The position numbers and the translations under genes were made by a program. A stretch of 64,000 nt of DNA from Pisaster brevispinus (taxonomy: Eukaryota; Echinodermata; Asteroidea; Forcipulatida; Asteriidae). How positions within the stretch are numbered: the first letter of the stretch is position 1; the number at the start of each line of letters is the position of its first letter. A model generated the notes under the pieces. The model did not search any database, was not told the DNA's origin, and saw nothing but the letters and a program-made list of their open reading frames with translations. The stretch is from contig JAMKCF010000020.1 in NCBI GenBank assembly GCA_023634235.1, positions 11,693,873-11,757,872 of the forward strand, read 5' to 3'. Of this stretch, positions 12,528 through 22,799 are shown piece by piece.

Positions 12528-13269
12528 CTGCAAACCAAATTAGGTAAATTTGTTTAAGTTCTAGACGGTTTTTGAGATATGGCACAGAAATTGTTTAGCA
12601 CATTTGAATAACCTTACAACATAATCTTGACAAGAATTTTAGAGTTGCATTTTCAGACATTTTCTCACCATTGAAAAACGTACTCTGAATACATTTTGGA
12701 CTAAAGTTGTTTTGAAAGTCATTGGGAAAACACATTTAACACACTTTCAATATAAGCGCATTTTAAACGTTTTCTCATGTTTAAAAATGCATTTTCCAAC
12801 TTTGGAATATGGAAAATGCACTTTGAACATTTTGTCAACGCTTTTTCAATTTAAGTGCATTCAAAATGGATTTTCAAACATTAGAAAAAATCCCATGAAA
12901 GGATAGAGTGTGGTGGCTGGTGTATCGGTCTGGCTTGGTGCTGGAGCGGGAAAGGCATGGTGACGAGACAGTGGTCTAAATGATATTGACTTCAGGTATA
13001 GAAGACCTTAGGTCCGTTAGGCTTGTGTCTTGTGTCTTGCTTGTGTACTTGAGCTGGAAGAGTCGTCAGAAATCAGGAACAGATCAGGTGGTGAGTAAGG
13101 GGCCTAATTGGATTGACTTCGAGTATAGAAGACCCTAAGCCTTGTGTCTTGCTTGGTCTCACTTGGGTTCCTGAGCAGGATGGTTTGCCAGATGTCACTG
13201 ATGACCGAGCCAAAATGATATCGAACAGTGCAACATTAACACTAACAAGAATCAACTTGATCAACATAC

Positions 13270-13392
13270 TTCGGACAAGGCAGGAGTGATGCGTAGCCAT
13301 CTCAAACATTAATACTTAAAGTTGCACGTGATAGAAGGTTCTGCTGATGGAGGTCTATGTCCATAGTAGATACTGCTCATTCAGTGAATAAT
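13270..13392 (-). pseudogene. E1 exon-like module with mutated donor
   Basis: The acceptor is intact on the minus strand. The donor reads 'CCGA|AGTATG' instead of 'TGAG|GTATG', so the site is damaged. Confidence 0.4.
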
Positions 13393-13930
13393 CTGCAAAC
13401 CAAATTAGGTAAATTTGTTTAGGTCTAGACGGTTTTTGAGATATGGCACAGAAATTGTTTAGCACATTTGAATAACCTTCCAACATAATCTTGACAAGGC
13501 TTTTAGAGTTGCATTTTCCGATATTTGTTCACCATTGAAAAACGTACTCTGAATACGTTTTGGACTTAAGTTGTTTTCAAAGTCATTGGGAAAACACATT
13601 TAACACACTTTCAATATAAATGTATTTTAAGTCTTTTCCAATGTTTAAAATTGCATTTTGATGAAGAAGCTGATGTCTCCTGGTACTGCATCTTGTCTCT
13701 GGATTTCTGATACAAACGGTGTTCAGAGATGGCATGAAAAAGGTTTCAAATTCGCTTGAGAAGTACAAGGTAACCATAGAATGGATTTAAGAAATGAAAA
13801 ACAAAAATGTTAGATTTGACTAGCGATTCCACAGACTTGGAATGATGATGAAAGATGGGACAAAACTGGTTTGAAAAAGATTTGAACATTGCAACATCAA
13901 CACTATCAAGAGTTGACTATTTCAACATAC

Positions 13931-14049
13931 CTCAGACAAGGCAAGAGTGATGCATAGCCATCCCAAACATTAATAGTCCAAGTTGACCTTAATAAAAGCT
14001 TCTGCTGATTAAGCCGATGACGGATATTTCTCTTCAATCAGTAAACAAT
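13931..14049 (-). pseudogene. E1 exon-like module
   Basis: On the minus strand the frame (with leading G) reads D-C-L-L-I-E-E-K-Y-P-S-S-A and then stops. It is the partner of 6865-6984. Confidence 0.45.
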
Positions 14050-15365
14050 CTGCAAACCAAATAAAATACACTGCATTAAACATTTCATCTACAGGTCTCA
14101 ATGCTCAGATTTTTGTAAACAATAAAACAAAACTTTGTGACAATATTGCTTTGCATTCAGGGTCAATTACACACGTTTCAACTGGATACATTTTTCAGAG
14201 ACAGCAGAATTTTAATTTGCAAATTTTTCAGAAGGGCAGACAATCTCTGTAAAATGCTCACAGATGGTTCTAAAAGATGCACAACACAACTTTTGACGTT
14301 TTTGAGATAAGGCACAGAAATGGTTTGGCACATTCTAAATAACTGTCCAACAAAATCTTGACAAGGCTTTTAAATAAAGTTGACAAATGTTTAGCTAAGA
14401 AACTGGAAGTAAGTTAACCGTTTTAAACAACAGTGCATTACAGCATTTGCCTGATGTCACTGATGAAGAAGCTGATGTCTGGTAGTACTGCATCAGGTCT
14501 CTGAATTTCTATGGCTTCTCTGACGCAAACAAGTTTCAGAGAGAATGAAATTGGTTTCAAAATGGTTTGAAAAGTACAAGATAACTTTAGAATGGATTTG
14601 AGTTATTACAAAAATTTCCCTGGCAATAAAGGTAGTGGTACGACATAATAAGAATGGTGATGCGAGACAGGACAAAAAAGATTTGAAAAAGTTTGAACAT
14701 TTCAACATCAACACTAACAAGAGTTGACTATTTCAACACACCGAGACAAGGCAGGAGTGGTGCATAGCCAAAATGCAACCTGTTCATGAATGTGTATGCC
14801 TTTGGTATGATGTACATGCGAGATAATTTCGTGTGCATACTACACCGCATGTGTTCTGTACGAGTAATTGGTTGGATGCACGATGGTATTGCAAAGGCAG
14901 AGGAGGGAGGATGTAATGTTCGCAACCTCCAGCCAAGTAGTTTTATGTGTTGAATAATGGTAAAATTGAAACCAGAAGGGTCCGAGACTTTGACAGTGGC
15001 CCGAGACTGGCATAACCGGTCTCAAGACCTATAACATTGATAAAATTTAATAGCAAGTTTTTAGGGACTCCACATTATGCTTTGGTAAGACTTAGGCTGG
15101 ACAAAATCTGCTAAGAACAAAATTGAGACTTGATAACTATTAGGTTGGCAAGCTTTTGAGGGAGTGGACACCACGTTCTGTGGGAAAATTTGAAAGGTTG
15201 CACAAAGTCCCCTTGATAACAATTTGACATTTGAACAATCAATAGTTTAGGAAGTGTTGAGGACTGGATGTTATTCACTTTGGGAACATTCAGAGACAGC
15301 ACAACATCAGCTTGGTAGCAATTTGAAAGTAGAAAAATCGTCAGGTTTAAAAGTTCTGCAATTAC

Positions 15366-15492
15366 CTTCAATGAAGTCAATATGATCCATGTTGCGAAGC
15401 TTCATCGATGTTGTCACGTTCCATGTTGGCATGCTTTCATCATCTGTGCTAGCATCATCCAAATCTGTCCAATAACCAACCAGCATGTCCGT
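15366..15492 (-). pseudogene. E2 exon-like module, copy 3 (127 nt, open)
   Basis: It has the acceptor 'gtctag' and donor 'GAAG|GTAATT' on the minus strand, is exactly 127 nt, and is open throughout. The first codon is ACG where copies 1 and 2 have ATG; the rest continues D-M-L-V-G-Y-W-T-D-L-D-D. Loss of the ATG with retention of the frame argues that the exon was internal rather than a start exon. Confidence 0.5.
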
Positions 15493-16047
15493 CTAGACAA
15501 AGTCAAGTCATACACAACATTATCAATAACATATTAAGAACTATAAGTTTTTGAAAGACAGTCAACAAATGTGCTTGGGTAAATTTGAAGGAGGTCTTTA
15601 TCCATAGTAGATACTGCTCTTCATTCGGTGTATAATTTGCAAACCAATTAAGGTACACCTTTCTAGGTTCTAGACGGTTTTTGAGATATGACACAGAAAT
15701 TGTTTAGCACATTTAAATAAGCTACATTATAATCTGGACAAGGCTTTTAAAGTTGACTAATGTTTAGCTTTGATTTTTCAAGTACTTAATTTGAACAACA
15801 GAGCAGCAAAGTGTTTGCCTGATGTCACTGATGAACAAACTGATGTCTTGTGGTACTGCATCATGTCTCTGACATTTCTGGCGCAACCGGTTTTCAGAGA
15901 GCACGAAATTGGTTTCAAATTGGCTTGTGAAAGGTAACCTTAGAATGAATTTAGAATGGTGATCAAAGATGGGACAAAAATTGTTCGAAAAGGTTTTGAA
16001 CAGTGCAACATCAACACTTACAAAAGAAGAAGACTATTTCATCATAC

Positions 16048-16170
16048 CTCGGGCAAGGCTGGAGTGATGCATAGCCATCCAAAACACTAATTGTCCAAGT
16101 TGACCTTAATAGAAGCTTCTGCTGATGAAGTTGATAATGGGTACTGACTGCTCTTCAATCGGAAACCAAT
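16048..16170 (-). pseudogene. E1 exon-like module (diverged)
   Basis: Both splice positions are recognisable on the minus strand ('tttgcag' and 'GAG|GTATGATG'). The frame starts D-W-F-P-I-E-E-Q and has small insertions compared with the others. Confidence 0.4.
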
Positions 16171-16613
16171 CTGCAAACCAAATAAGATATACTGCATTTA
16201 ATATTTTATCAAATGTCTTTAAGTTAGACATCTTGAAAACGCTCACTTGGTGAAAGATATGTAGGGTTCACCTCTTGTGATAACTTCGAGTAGACCACAC
16301 AGCTCTTAATGCTCAGAGATTTTTGAATAACTTTCCATGTCACAACCATCTGGGCGACCAATCAAAATCGTGTCTCGCATGGACTGAAAACCTTTTTGAT
16401 GTTGAGATGTTCTACAATGTCAGATTCTAAATAACTTCAAGCATCGGTAATTTGCTAAATGTGCAAAATCTTTACAAAGACTATGTCTTTGGCTGTTCAG
16501 TCTTTAGAGACACAGCCTTGAAGGTCTTTTATCATGTGTACCTGGCCACTGTGGCAGAGATATGTTAAGAGTAGAGTTTCAAATCTTAATTTAGAAGAAT
16601 TACGTAATAACAC

Positions 16614-16733
16614 CACAGACGAGGGAGTAATGTTTAGCAATCCTTAACATGAATCCAACTTGACCCCGATAGAAGTGTCTGCTCATGTTCGTGATGGATA
16701 CTGCTCTTCAGTCAGTGAATAATCTGTTAACAA
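16614..16733 (-). pseudogene. E1 exon-like module (diverged)
   Basis: The minus-strand frame starts D-Y-S-L-T-E-E-Q-Y-P-S-R-T and then stops. The donor is altered to 'TGTG|GTGTTATT'. Confidence 0.4.
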
Positions 16734-17319
16734 AATCAGATAGACGATAGTCAACTTTTTATCAAGCTTTGGAAGTTTCAAGAAACGATACATCAGCTCG
16801 TAAACAAGTTGAAAAATCTAGATGCGACAACTTAAGCCTCAAGAAACAACCCTTAGATTTCCAAGTTTTGGTATGCTTTGGGACAACTCACCAGACGTCA
16901 CAACATTTCCTCATGAACAGTTTGAACATTGAAAAACCATTAGGTTGGCAAGCTTTGAGGGGCATGTTTTGGGAAAATTACACACATAACATCGACTTTT
17001 GAGAGTTGACACGGCACACAATCAACTGGGTTGAGTTTCAGAGTTGAAAATCCTTAGATTTGAAAAACATTAGATTTGCAATTTTTTCCAGGAACGGAAA
17101 CACATATGCTTTGGGAATCGTAACACATATACTTTTGGAAACTGTAACAAAGGTCATAACATCGGCTTGTGAACACTTTGAAGGTTGAAAAAACATTAGC
17201 TATGCAAGCTTTAAGGGACTGGAAAACAAACCTCTGGAAAATTTTGAAGATGGAACTACAGTTGCCTTGTGAACATAAGTGTTGAAAAATCGTGAGGTTC
17301 AACAGAATTCTGTGATTAC

Positions 17320-17446
17320 CTTTATTGATGTTACCACAATCCTTGTTTGTGCACCTTCATCGGTGTTCTCATGCTCCATGTTCTCATGCTTTCATCATCT
17401 GTGCTGGCAGCAGCCAACCCTGTTTGAGAAAAAACCAGCATTGAAA
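17320..17446 (-). pseudogene. E2 exon-like module, copy 4 (127 nt, late stops)
   Basis: The acceptor 'gactag' and donor 'AAAG|GTAATC' flank exactly 127 nt on the minus strand. The frame begins I-S-M-L-V and keeps A-S-T-D-D-E-S-M; stops appear only near its end. It is clearly more diverged than copies 1-3, yet its length and core are kept. Confidence 0.45.
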
Positions 17447-17885
17447 TCTAGTCAAAATAAAGTCGGACATGACATTGTAAGTCACAAGATAAAACTCATA
17501 AGGTTTGCAAGAGTTTGAGGGACGTCAACAAATGTGCTTAGGTAAACTTGAAGATGGCACAATATCACCTTCAGAACAATCTGAAAGTTGAGAAATCATT
17601 ACATTGCAATGCTTTGGAGGGTAGGCAAGTATTTGAGGAACAACACAACATGAGCTTGGAAACTTTCCACGTCACAACCATCTGGGCAACCATTCAAAAA
17701 AGAGTCATGGCTTCAAAACTTTTCTGGTGTTAAGATGTTGTACAATGTCAGATTTTGAAACATTTCTGGATCGGTTAATTGGAAGGTTTGCTTTATCTTT
17801 ATGAAGAAGGTGACTTTGGTTTTTCAATCTTTAGAGATGCAGCCTTGAAGGGCGCTGTCTTTTAGAATGAACTATTTCAACATAC

Positions 17886-18014
17886 CTCAGACAACGAGGG
17901 AATGATGCTTAGCCATCCCAAACATGATAATCCAACTTGACCTTGATAGAAGCATCTGTTGATAAAGAAGCTCGCTCTTGTTCATGAAAGAAACTGCTCT
18001 TCAATCAATGAATA
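17886..18014 (-). pseudogene. E1 exon-like module
   Basis: The donor is intact on the minus strand ('TGAG|GTATGTTG'); the acceptor reads 'tgaaacag'. The frame opens D-Y-S-L-I-E-E-Q and then stops after the 'tttcatgaac' phrase. Confidence 0.45.
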
Positions 18015-18366
18015 ATCTGTTTCAAACAAAATGAGACACACTGTAGTAAACATTTCATCAAGTGTCATCATGCCTAGGGAAATTTCAAGAGACAGTAAGC
18101 CTACAACTGCTGGTAAACAACATGTGAGAGTTGAGTAATCTAGAGTGAGCTTCAAGGAAAAACCTTAGACAGTACAGCATCAGCTCTGGAACAAGTTGGG
18201 AGTTGAAAAAGCATGGGGGACAAGTTATCAGGGACTGGACAACACGTGCTTTGGGAAAAGAAAAGAGGGGTCTAGTTTGAGAGTTGAAAAACTATTAGAT
18301 TTGCAAGTTTTTAAAGATCAACTTGAACGAAATCACTAAAACAAATTTTACCCTTTTTATTTTCTT

Positions 18367-18410
18367 ATAGTGTGTTTAACACACTATGAATAGTGTGTTT
18401 AACACACTAT
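18367..18410. repeat. Palindromic microsatellite, 2 copies
   Basis: There are two copies of TAGTGTGTTTAACACACTA, with perfect arms around one central base and a 23-bp period. The corresponding site has three copies in the next tandem unit and one in the third. Confidence 0.9.
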
Positions 18411-19004
18411 GAACAAATAAATTATTTGGTCATTAATTGTTAAGTTCTCTGTGCTGCAATTTTGCTGAAATTTGATCAGAAAACTAGCCCTCTTTTTTCA
18501 ATTTTTGAACTTGTGGTTTCATATCACTGTTGGCGGTGCCCTCAGATGTTTAACAGAAGTCACAACATTGTCTTGTGAAAAATTTGAACTTTGGAAAATC
18601 ATTAGGTTGGCAAGCTTTGAGGGATGTGAGAACATGTTTGTGGAGATTTTAAGAGATTGTGCAACATCGGCTTTTGAGAGTTGAGACGGCGCAGAACCCA
18701 ATGGGGCTGCTTTTCAGAATTGACAAAATAAATACAAGGTTTACATGTTTTTTAGGGACTAACAAACATGCTTTGGGAAACCTCTAACAGATGTCATTGT
18801 ACAATGTCAGATTTTGAACAATTTCAGCATAGGTTTGCTACATTTTAAAATTCTTTTTGAACAATTTGAGTTTACCTCTTCCATCTTTGAAAACGCAGCC
18901 TTGAAGGTCGCTGTCTGTAAGCATGTACAGGGCCACTTTGACAGAGATATGTTAAGTGTAGGGTTTCAACTCTTGACTAAGAAGAATTAACTATTTCAGC
19001 ATAC

Positions 19005-19135
19005 CTCAGACAACAAGGGAATGATGCTTAGCCATCCCAAACATGATAATCCAACTTTACCTTGATAGAAGCATCTGTTGATAAAGAAGCTCGCTCTTGT
19101 TCATGAAAGAAACTGCTCTTCAATCAATGAATAAT
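19005..19135 (-). pseudogene. E1 exon-like module
   Basis: The splice sites are as in the 17886 copy. The frame stops shortly after D-Y-S-L-I-E-E-Q-F-L-S. Confidence 0.45.
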
Positions 19136-19478
19136 CTGTTTCAAACAAAATGAGACACACTGTAGTAAACATTTCATCAAGTGTCATCATGCCTAGGGAA
19201 ATTTCAAGAGACAGTAAGCCTACAACTGCTGGTAAACAACATGTGAGAGTTGAGTAATCTAGAGTGAGCATCAAGGAAAAACCTTAGACAGTACAGCATC
19301 AGCTCTGGAACAAGTTGGAAAAGCATGGGGGACAAGTTATCAGGGACTGGACAACACGTGCTTTGGGAAAAGAAAAGAGGGGTCTAGTTTGAGAGTTGAA
19401 AAACTATTAGATTTGCAAGTTTTTAAAGATCAACTTGAACGAAATCACTAAAACAAATTTTACCCTTTTTATTTTCTT

Positions 19479-19545
19479 ATAGTGTGTTTAACACACTATG
19501 AATAGTGTGTTTAACACACTATGAATAGTGTGTTTAACACACTAT
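19479..19545. repeat. Palindromic microsatellite, 3 copies
   Basis: This is the same 23-bp-period palindromic unit as at 18367, here in three copies. Confidence 0.9.
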
Positions 19546-20139
19546 GAACAAATAAATTATTTGGTCATTAATTGTTAAGTTCTCTGTGTTGCAATTTTGC
19601 TGAAATTTGATCAGAAAACTAGCCCTCTTTTTTCAATTTTTGAACTTGTGGTTTCATATCACTGTTGGCGGTGCCCTCAGATGTTTAACAGAAGTCACAA
19701 CATTGTCTTGTGAAAAATTTGAACTTTGGAAAATCATTAGGTTGGCAAGCTTTGAGGGATGTGAGAACATGTTTGTGGAGATTTTAAGAGATTGTGCAAC
19801 ATCGGCTTTTGAGAGTTGAGACGGCGCAGAACCCAATAGGGCTGCTTTTCAGAATTGACAAATAAATACAAGGTTTACATGTTTTTTTAGGGACTAACAA
19901 ACATGCTTTGGGAAACCTCTAACAGATGTCATTGTACAATGTCAGATTTTGAACAATTTCAGCATAGGTTTGCTACATTTTAAAATTCTTTTTGAACAAT
20001 TTGAGTTTACCTCTTCCATCTTTGAAAACGCAGAGTTGAAGGTCGCTGTCTGTAAGCATGTACAGGGCCACTTTGACAGAGATATGTTAAGTGTAGGGTT
20101 TCAACTCTTGACTAAGAAGAATTAACTATTTCAGCATAC

Positions 20140-20270
20140 CTCAGACAACAAGGGAATGATGCTCAGCCATCCCAAACATGATAATCCAACTTGACCTTGA
20201 TAGAAGCATCTGTTGATAAAGAAGCTCGCTCTTGTACATGATGGATACTGCTCTTCAATCAATGAATAAT
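20140..20270 (-). pseudogene. E1 exon-like module, fully open copy (131 nt)
   Basis: This is the only E1 copy I found open from acceptor to donor. On the minus strand, with a leading G from a previous exon, it reads D-Y-S-L-I-E-E-Q-Y-P-S, then C-T-R-A-S-F-F-I-N-R, and ends ...I-P-L-L-S-E before 'GAG|GTATGCTG'. Upstream on the minus strand is 'tttggaacag'. The consensus of all copies suggests the ancestral frame ran D-Y-S-L-I-E-E-Q-Y-P-S-S and onward in another phase after a few codons, so the open frame here may be an indel product. The family is unknown. Confidence 0.45.
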
Positions 20271-20800
20271 CTGTTCCAAACAAAATAAGATACACTGTAG
20301 TAAACATTTCATCAAGTGTCATCATGCCTAGGGAAATTTAAAGAGACGGTAAGCCTACAACATCTGCTGGTAAACATTATGTGAGGGTTGAGTTATCTAG
20401 AGTGAGCATCACGGAAAAACCTGAGACAGTACAACATCAGCTCTGAAATAAGTTGGGAGTTGAAAAAAAGCATGGGGGACAAGTTATCAGGGACTGGACA
20501 ACACACGTTTCGGGAAAAGAAGAGAGGGGGTCTAGTTTGAGAGTTGAAAAACTATTGGATTTGCAAGTTTTTAAAGATCAACTTGAACGAAATCACTAAA
20601 ACAAATTTTACCCTTTTTGTTTTCTTATACATGTAGTGTGTTTAACACACTATGAACAAATAAAATATTTGGTCATTAACTGTTAAGTTCTCTGTGCTGC
20701 AATTTTGCTGAATTTTGATTGGAAAACTAGACCTCTTTTTTCAATTTTTAAACTTGTGATTTTATATCGCTGTTGGCGGCACCTTCAGATGTTCGGAACC
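20140..20800 (-). repeat. 1.1 kb tandem unit, copy 3 (partial)
   Basis: It is more diverged than the first two copies and loses similarity near 20,795 ('caccttcagatgttcgg'), where an AT-rich block begins. It carries a single palindrome at 20634-20652. Confidence 0.7.
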
Positions 20801-22490
20801 AATATATCATACTGCTGACTGTGAAGTTTGTTTATCTTTGTCTCTATGTGTTTACTGTTGGTTTCATTGGATCGTTTCCTATTTCTTCAAGTTTTTTTTC
20901 AATAACATGTGTAGGATTGTATCATGTCCAACAAATGTGCTGTAGGTGAAGTCAAGCAACAGCAAAAAAAGGGTCCGATGTTTTTTTCTTCTTAAATTTT
21001 TCGAGGAATACAGTTATGTTTATTAACAACTCTCAAAAAGGATTTCAAGTTGTCGAAATGGTCCCTGAATGGTTATAATGAGAAAGGGCTCACCAAAACA
21101 GTTGTTTTATAAAAGCTAAAAACACTGTTAAGTTGCTCATAGATCAAGGGTTGTTGCCATGGAGCACCAAAGAAAATAATTTTAAAAATACAGAAATAAT
21201 TCAATTTCACTTGAAAGATCTTATTTTAAGCTCTCGAATTCATTTTGTTCTCATCAAATAATTTTAGTCAAAATCAATTTATGCTATTGAAAACATTTCA
21301 CTCAAAATATTATTAAACACTCACATTCGTTTATTTTGTGCACTTGGAAATAACATATTGCCAGAGCTCAAAATAAAATATTGCCAGAGCTTGAAAAATT
21401 ATTGCGTAAGATTTCCAGCTATTAAAATCATATCGATTGAAATGATTTTGAAAGCTAAAATAAAATATTGCAAAAGCTCAAAACAAATTGTTGCGTAATC
21501 ATTTCCTGCTCTCAAAATAATTTTGCTCAAAATCATTTTGAAAGCTCAAGTTAATTAATGCAAGAGCTGAAAATAAATTATTGAAAAAGCTCTTACAAAA
21601 TTATTTTGAAATTGATTCAGGCTCTCAAATCATCTCTAGAAATAATTGTTAATGCTCAACATACTTTATATTTTGTGTGCTCAACTGCTCGGGATAAATC
21701 ATTGCTAGAGCTTGAAACAAATTATTGCAAAAGCTAAACATAAATTTTTGCGAATTCGATCTCAAAATCATTTTGCTCAAATTCATTTAAGAAACTCACT
21801 CAAATTATTGCGAGAGCTCAAAATAATTTACTGGAAAAGCTCAGAAGAAATAATTGCAAAATCAGTTTGAGGTTTCAAAATTATTTCGCTCAAAATAAAT
21901 TTGAACACTTAACATAATGTATTTTGTGCACAAAATGAATTATTGCAAAAGCTAAAAACTGCTTGAAATGAATTTTGAAAAATCTATTCATGCTGTGTAA
22001 ATCAAATCTCTCAAATTGCTTTCAAACTCAGCAAATAATATATTTTGTGTGCCAGGAATAAATTATGTCAGAGCTCGAAATAAATTATTGCGAAATTAAT
22101 CTGCGCTGTTAAAATCATTTCTTTTGAAATAATTTGGAACGGTGGAAATTATTATTTTGTTGTGCCCTCAGAATAAATTATTGCCAGAGATTGAAATAAA
22201 TTGATGCATAAGGTACAAAAAAGTTACTGCGAAAAATCTTTTGTACCAAAAACCTTTATTTTGAGTGAACACAAATATTTCGTGAGCACTCCAAGAACTC
22301 AAATTATATCTGTAGAAATTCACATGTCCCTTTGCGGGCTTATTATGGCCTATTGGCTTTTGACTGGTTTATTGTTTCCTAGTTGAAGCATTGTTTGCTG
22401 TTCACAAAAAACGTATCATGATCTCGTACCCTGATCCATAAAACTACTATTTGAAATAAACAATTCACCAGTGACACAAATTCCGGCCAA
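20800..22490. repeat. AT-rich degenerate array (GAGCTC...AATAAATTATTG)
   Basis: From about 21,170 the sequence repeats phrases such as 'gccagagctcaaaataaa', 'ttattgcaaaagctc', 'caaaatcattttgctc' and 'tattttgtgtgctc' with a loose period near 140-150 bp. The flank (20,830-21,100) recurs from 24,562. A single dispersed copy of the same family appears at about 47,470-47,620. No coding sequence is supported. Confidence 0.6.
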
Positions 22491-22799
22491 AATACAAGGG
22501 TATCGAAAAGGCAACAGATTAATCGATCACTGTGAAAACGTTTTGGCGCAATATTTGAAAATGGCCTTCTTTAAATTCGCCCAAGCAAGCTTTGAAATTT
22601 TCACAAGCGCAACGTTTGAATTAAAATCTGCCCAAACAAATAAAATTTGTGTGGCATTTGCTTTTGCGGCACTTGCATTTGCTTGCGCTGCCAGTTGTTC
22701 GAACTGTGTGACTCAGTAATCATTATGCACTCGTTTCCCTTTCTACACCGAAAAAGACAATCTGTTAATCTGTTCAAGTTGATCTTTTGAAGTTTTAAA

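Larger units (their letters stand above)
11100..13030 (-). repeat. Tandem ~0.85-0.86 kb units in right arm
   Basis: Phrases such as 'ggtggctggtgtatc' occur near 11,195, 12,047 and 12,912, giving periods of about 852 and 865 bp. Each unit holds one E1 module in minus orientation, the Ser/Pro tail minisatellite ('agaagaccctaagcc') and a short stretch of the hairpin satellite. The left arm has the corresponding units in plus orientation. Confidence 0.75.
11170..15588 (-). repeat. Right arm of ~10 kb inverted repeat
   Basis: This is the reverse complement of about 5327-9370. The outer end is sharp: up to about 15,588 it matches the left arm ('ttgcttgggtaaattt' reversed), and immediately beyond it continues as a partial E1 module ('gaggtctttatccatagtag'), whereas the left arm continues into the degenerate 100-bp repeats. 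The outer junctions therefore differ, as expected after a rearrangement. Confidence 0.85.
15589..17885 (-). repeat. Minus-oriented degenerate ~100-bp repeats and modules
   Basis: This stretch continues the repeat domain beyond the palindrome in minus orientation. Reversed forms of the 1-2 kb phrases recur ('attaggttggcaagcttt', 'cacaacatcggctt', 'tttgggaaaatt'). It includes E1 modules at 16048 and 16614 and an E2 module at 17320. No other gene is supported. Confidence 0.65.
17886..19004 (-). repeat. 1.1 kb tandem unit, copy 1
   Basis: The stretch recurs almost unchanged at 19005-20139 and partly from 20140. It starts with an E1 module in minus orientation, includes a 23-bp-period palindromic microsatellite, and ends in the 'attaggttggcaagctttgaggg' block. 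The 70-codon frames at 18472 and 19607 are identical, which reflects recent duplication, not coding constraint. Confidence 0.8.
19005..20139 (-). repeat. 1.1 kb tandem unit, copy 2
   Basis: It is a near-identical repeat of 17886-19004. Small differences are an extra palindrome copy, a shortened 'caagttggaaaagcatggggg' stretch and scattered substitutions. The similarity suggests a young duplication. Confidence 0.8.

Noticed and set aside
5327..15588. CRISPR array or bacterial inverted-repeat transposon
   Set aside because: Unit lengths, splice-like signals and composition are eukaryotic; there is no uniform direct repeat with unique spacers and no transposase.
18472..19819. Two identical 70-codon frames (18472 and 19607) suggesting conserved protein
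   Set aside because: They sit in near-identical tandem duplicates; identity reflects recent copying, and the frame is not kept in the diverged copies near 20.7 and 22.8 kb.
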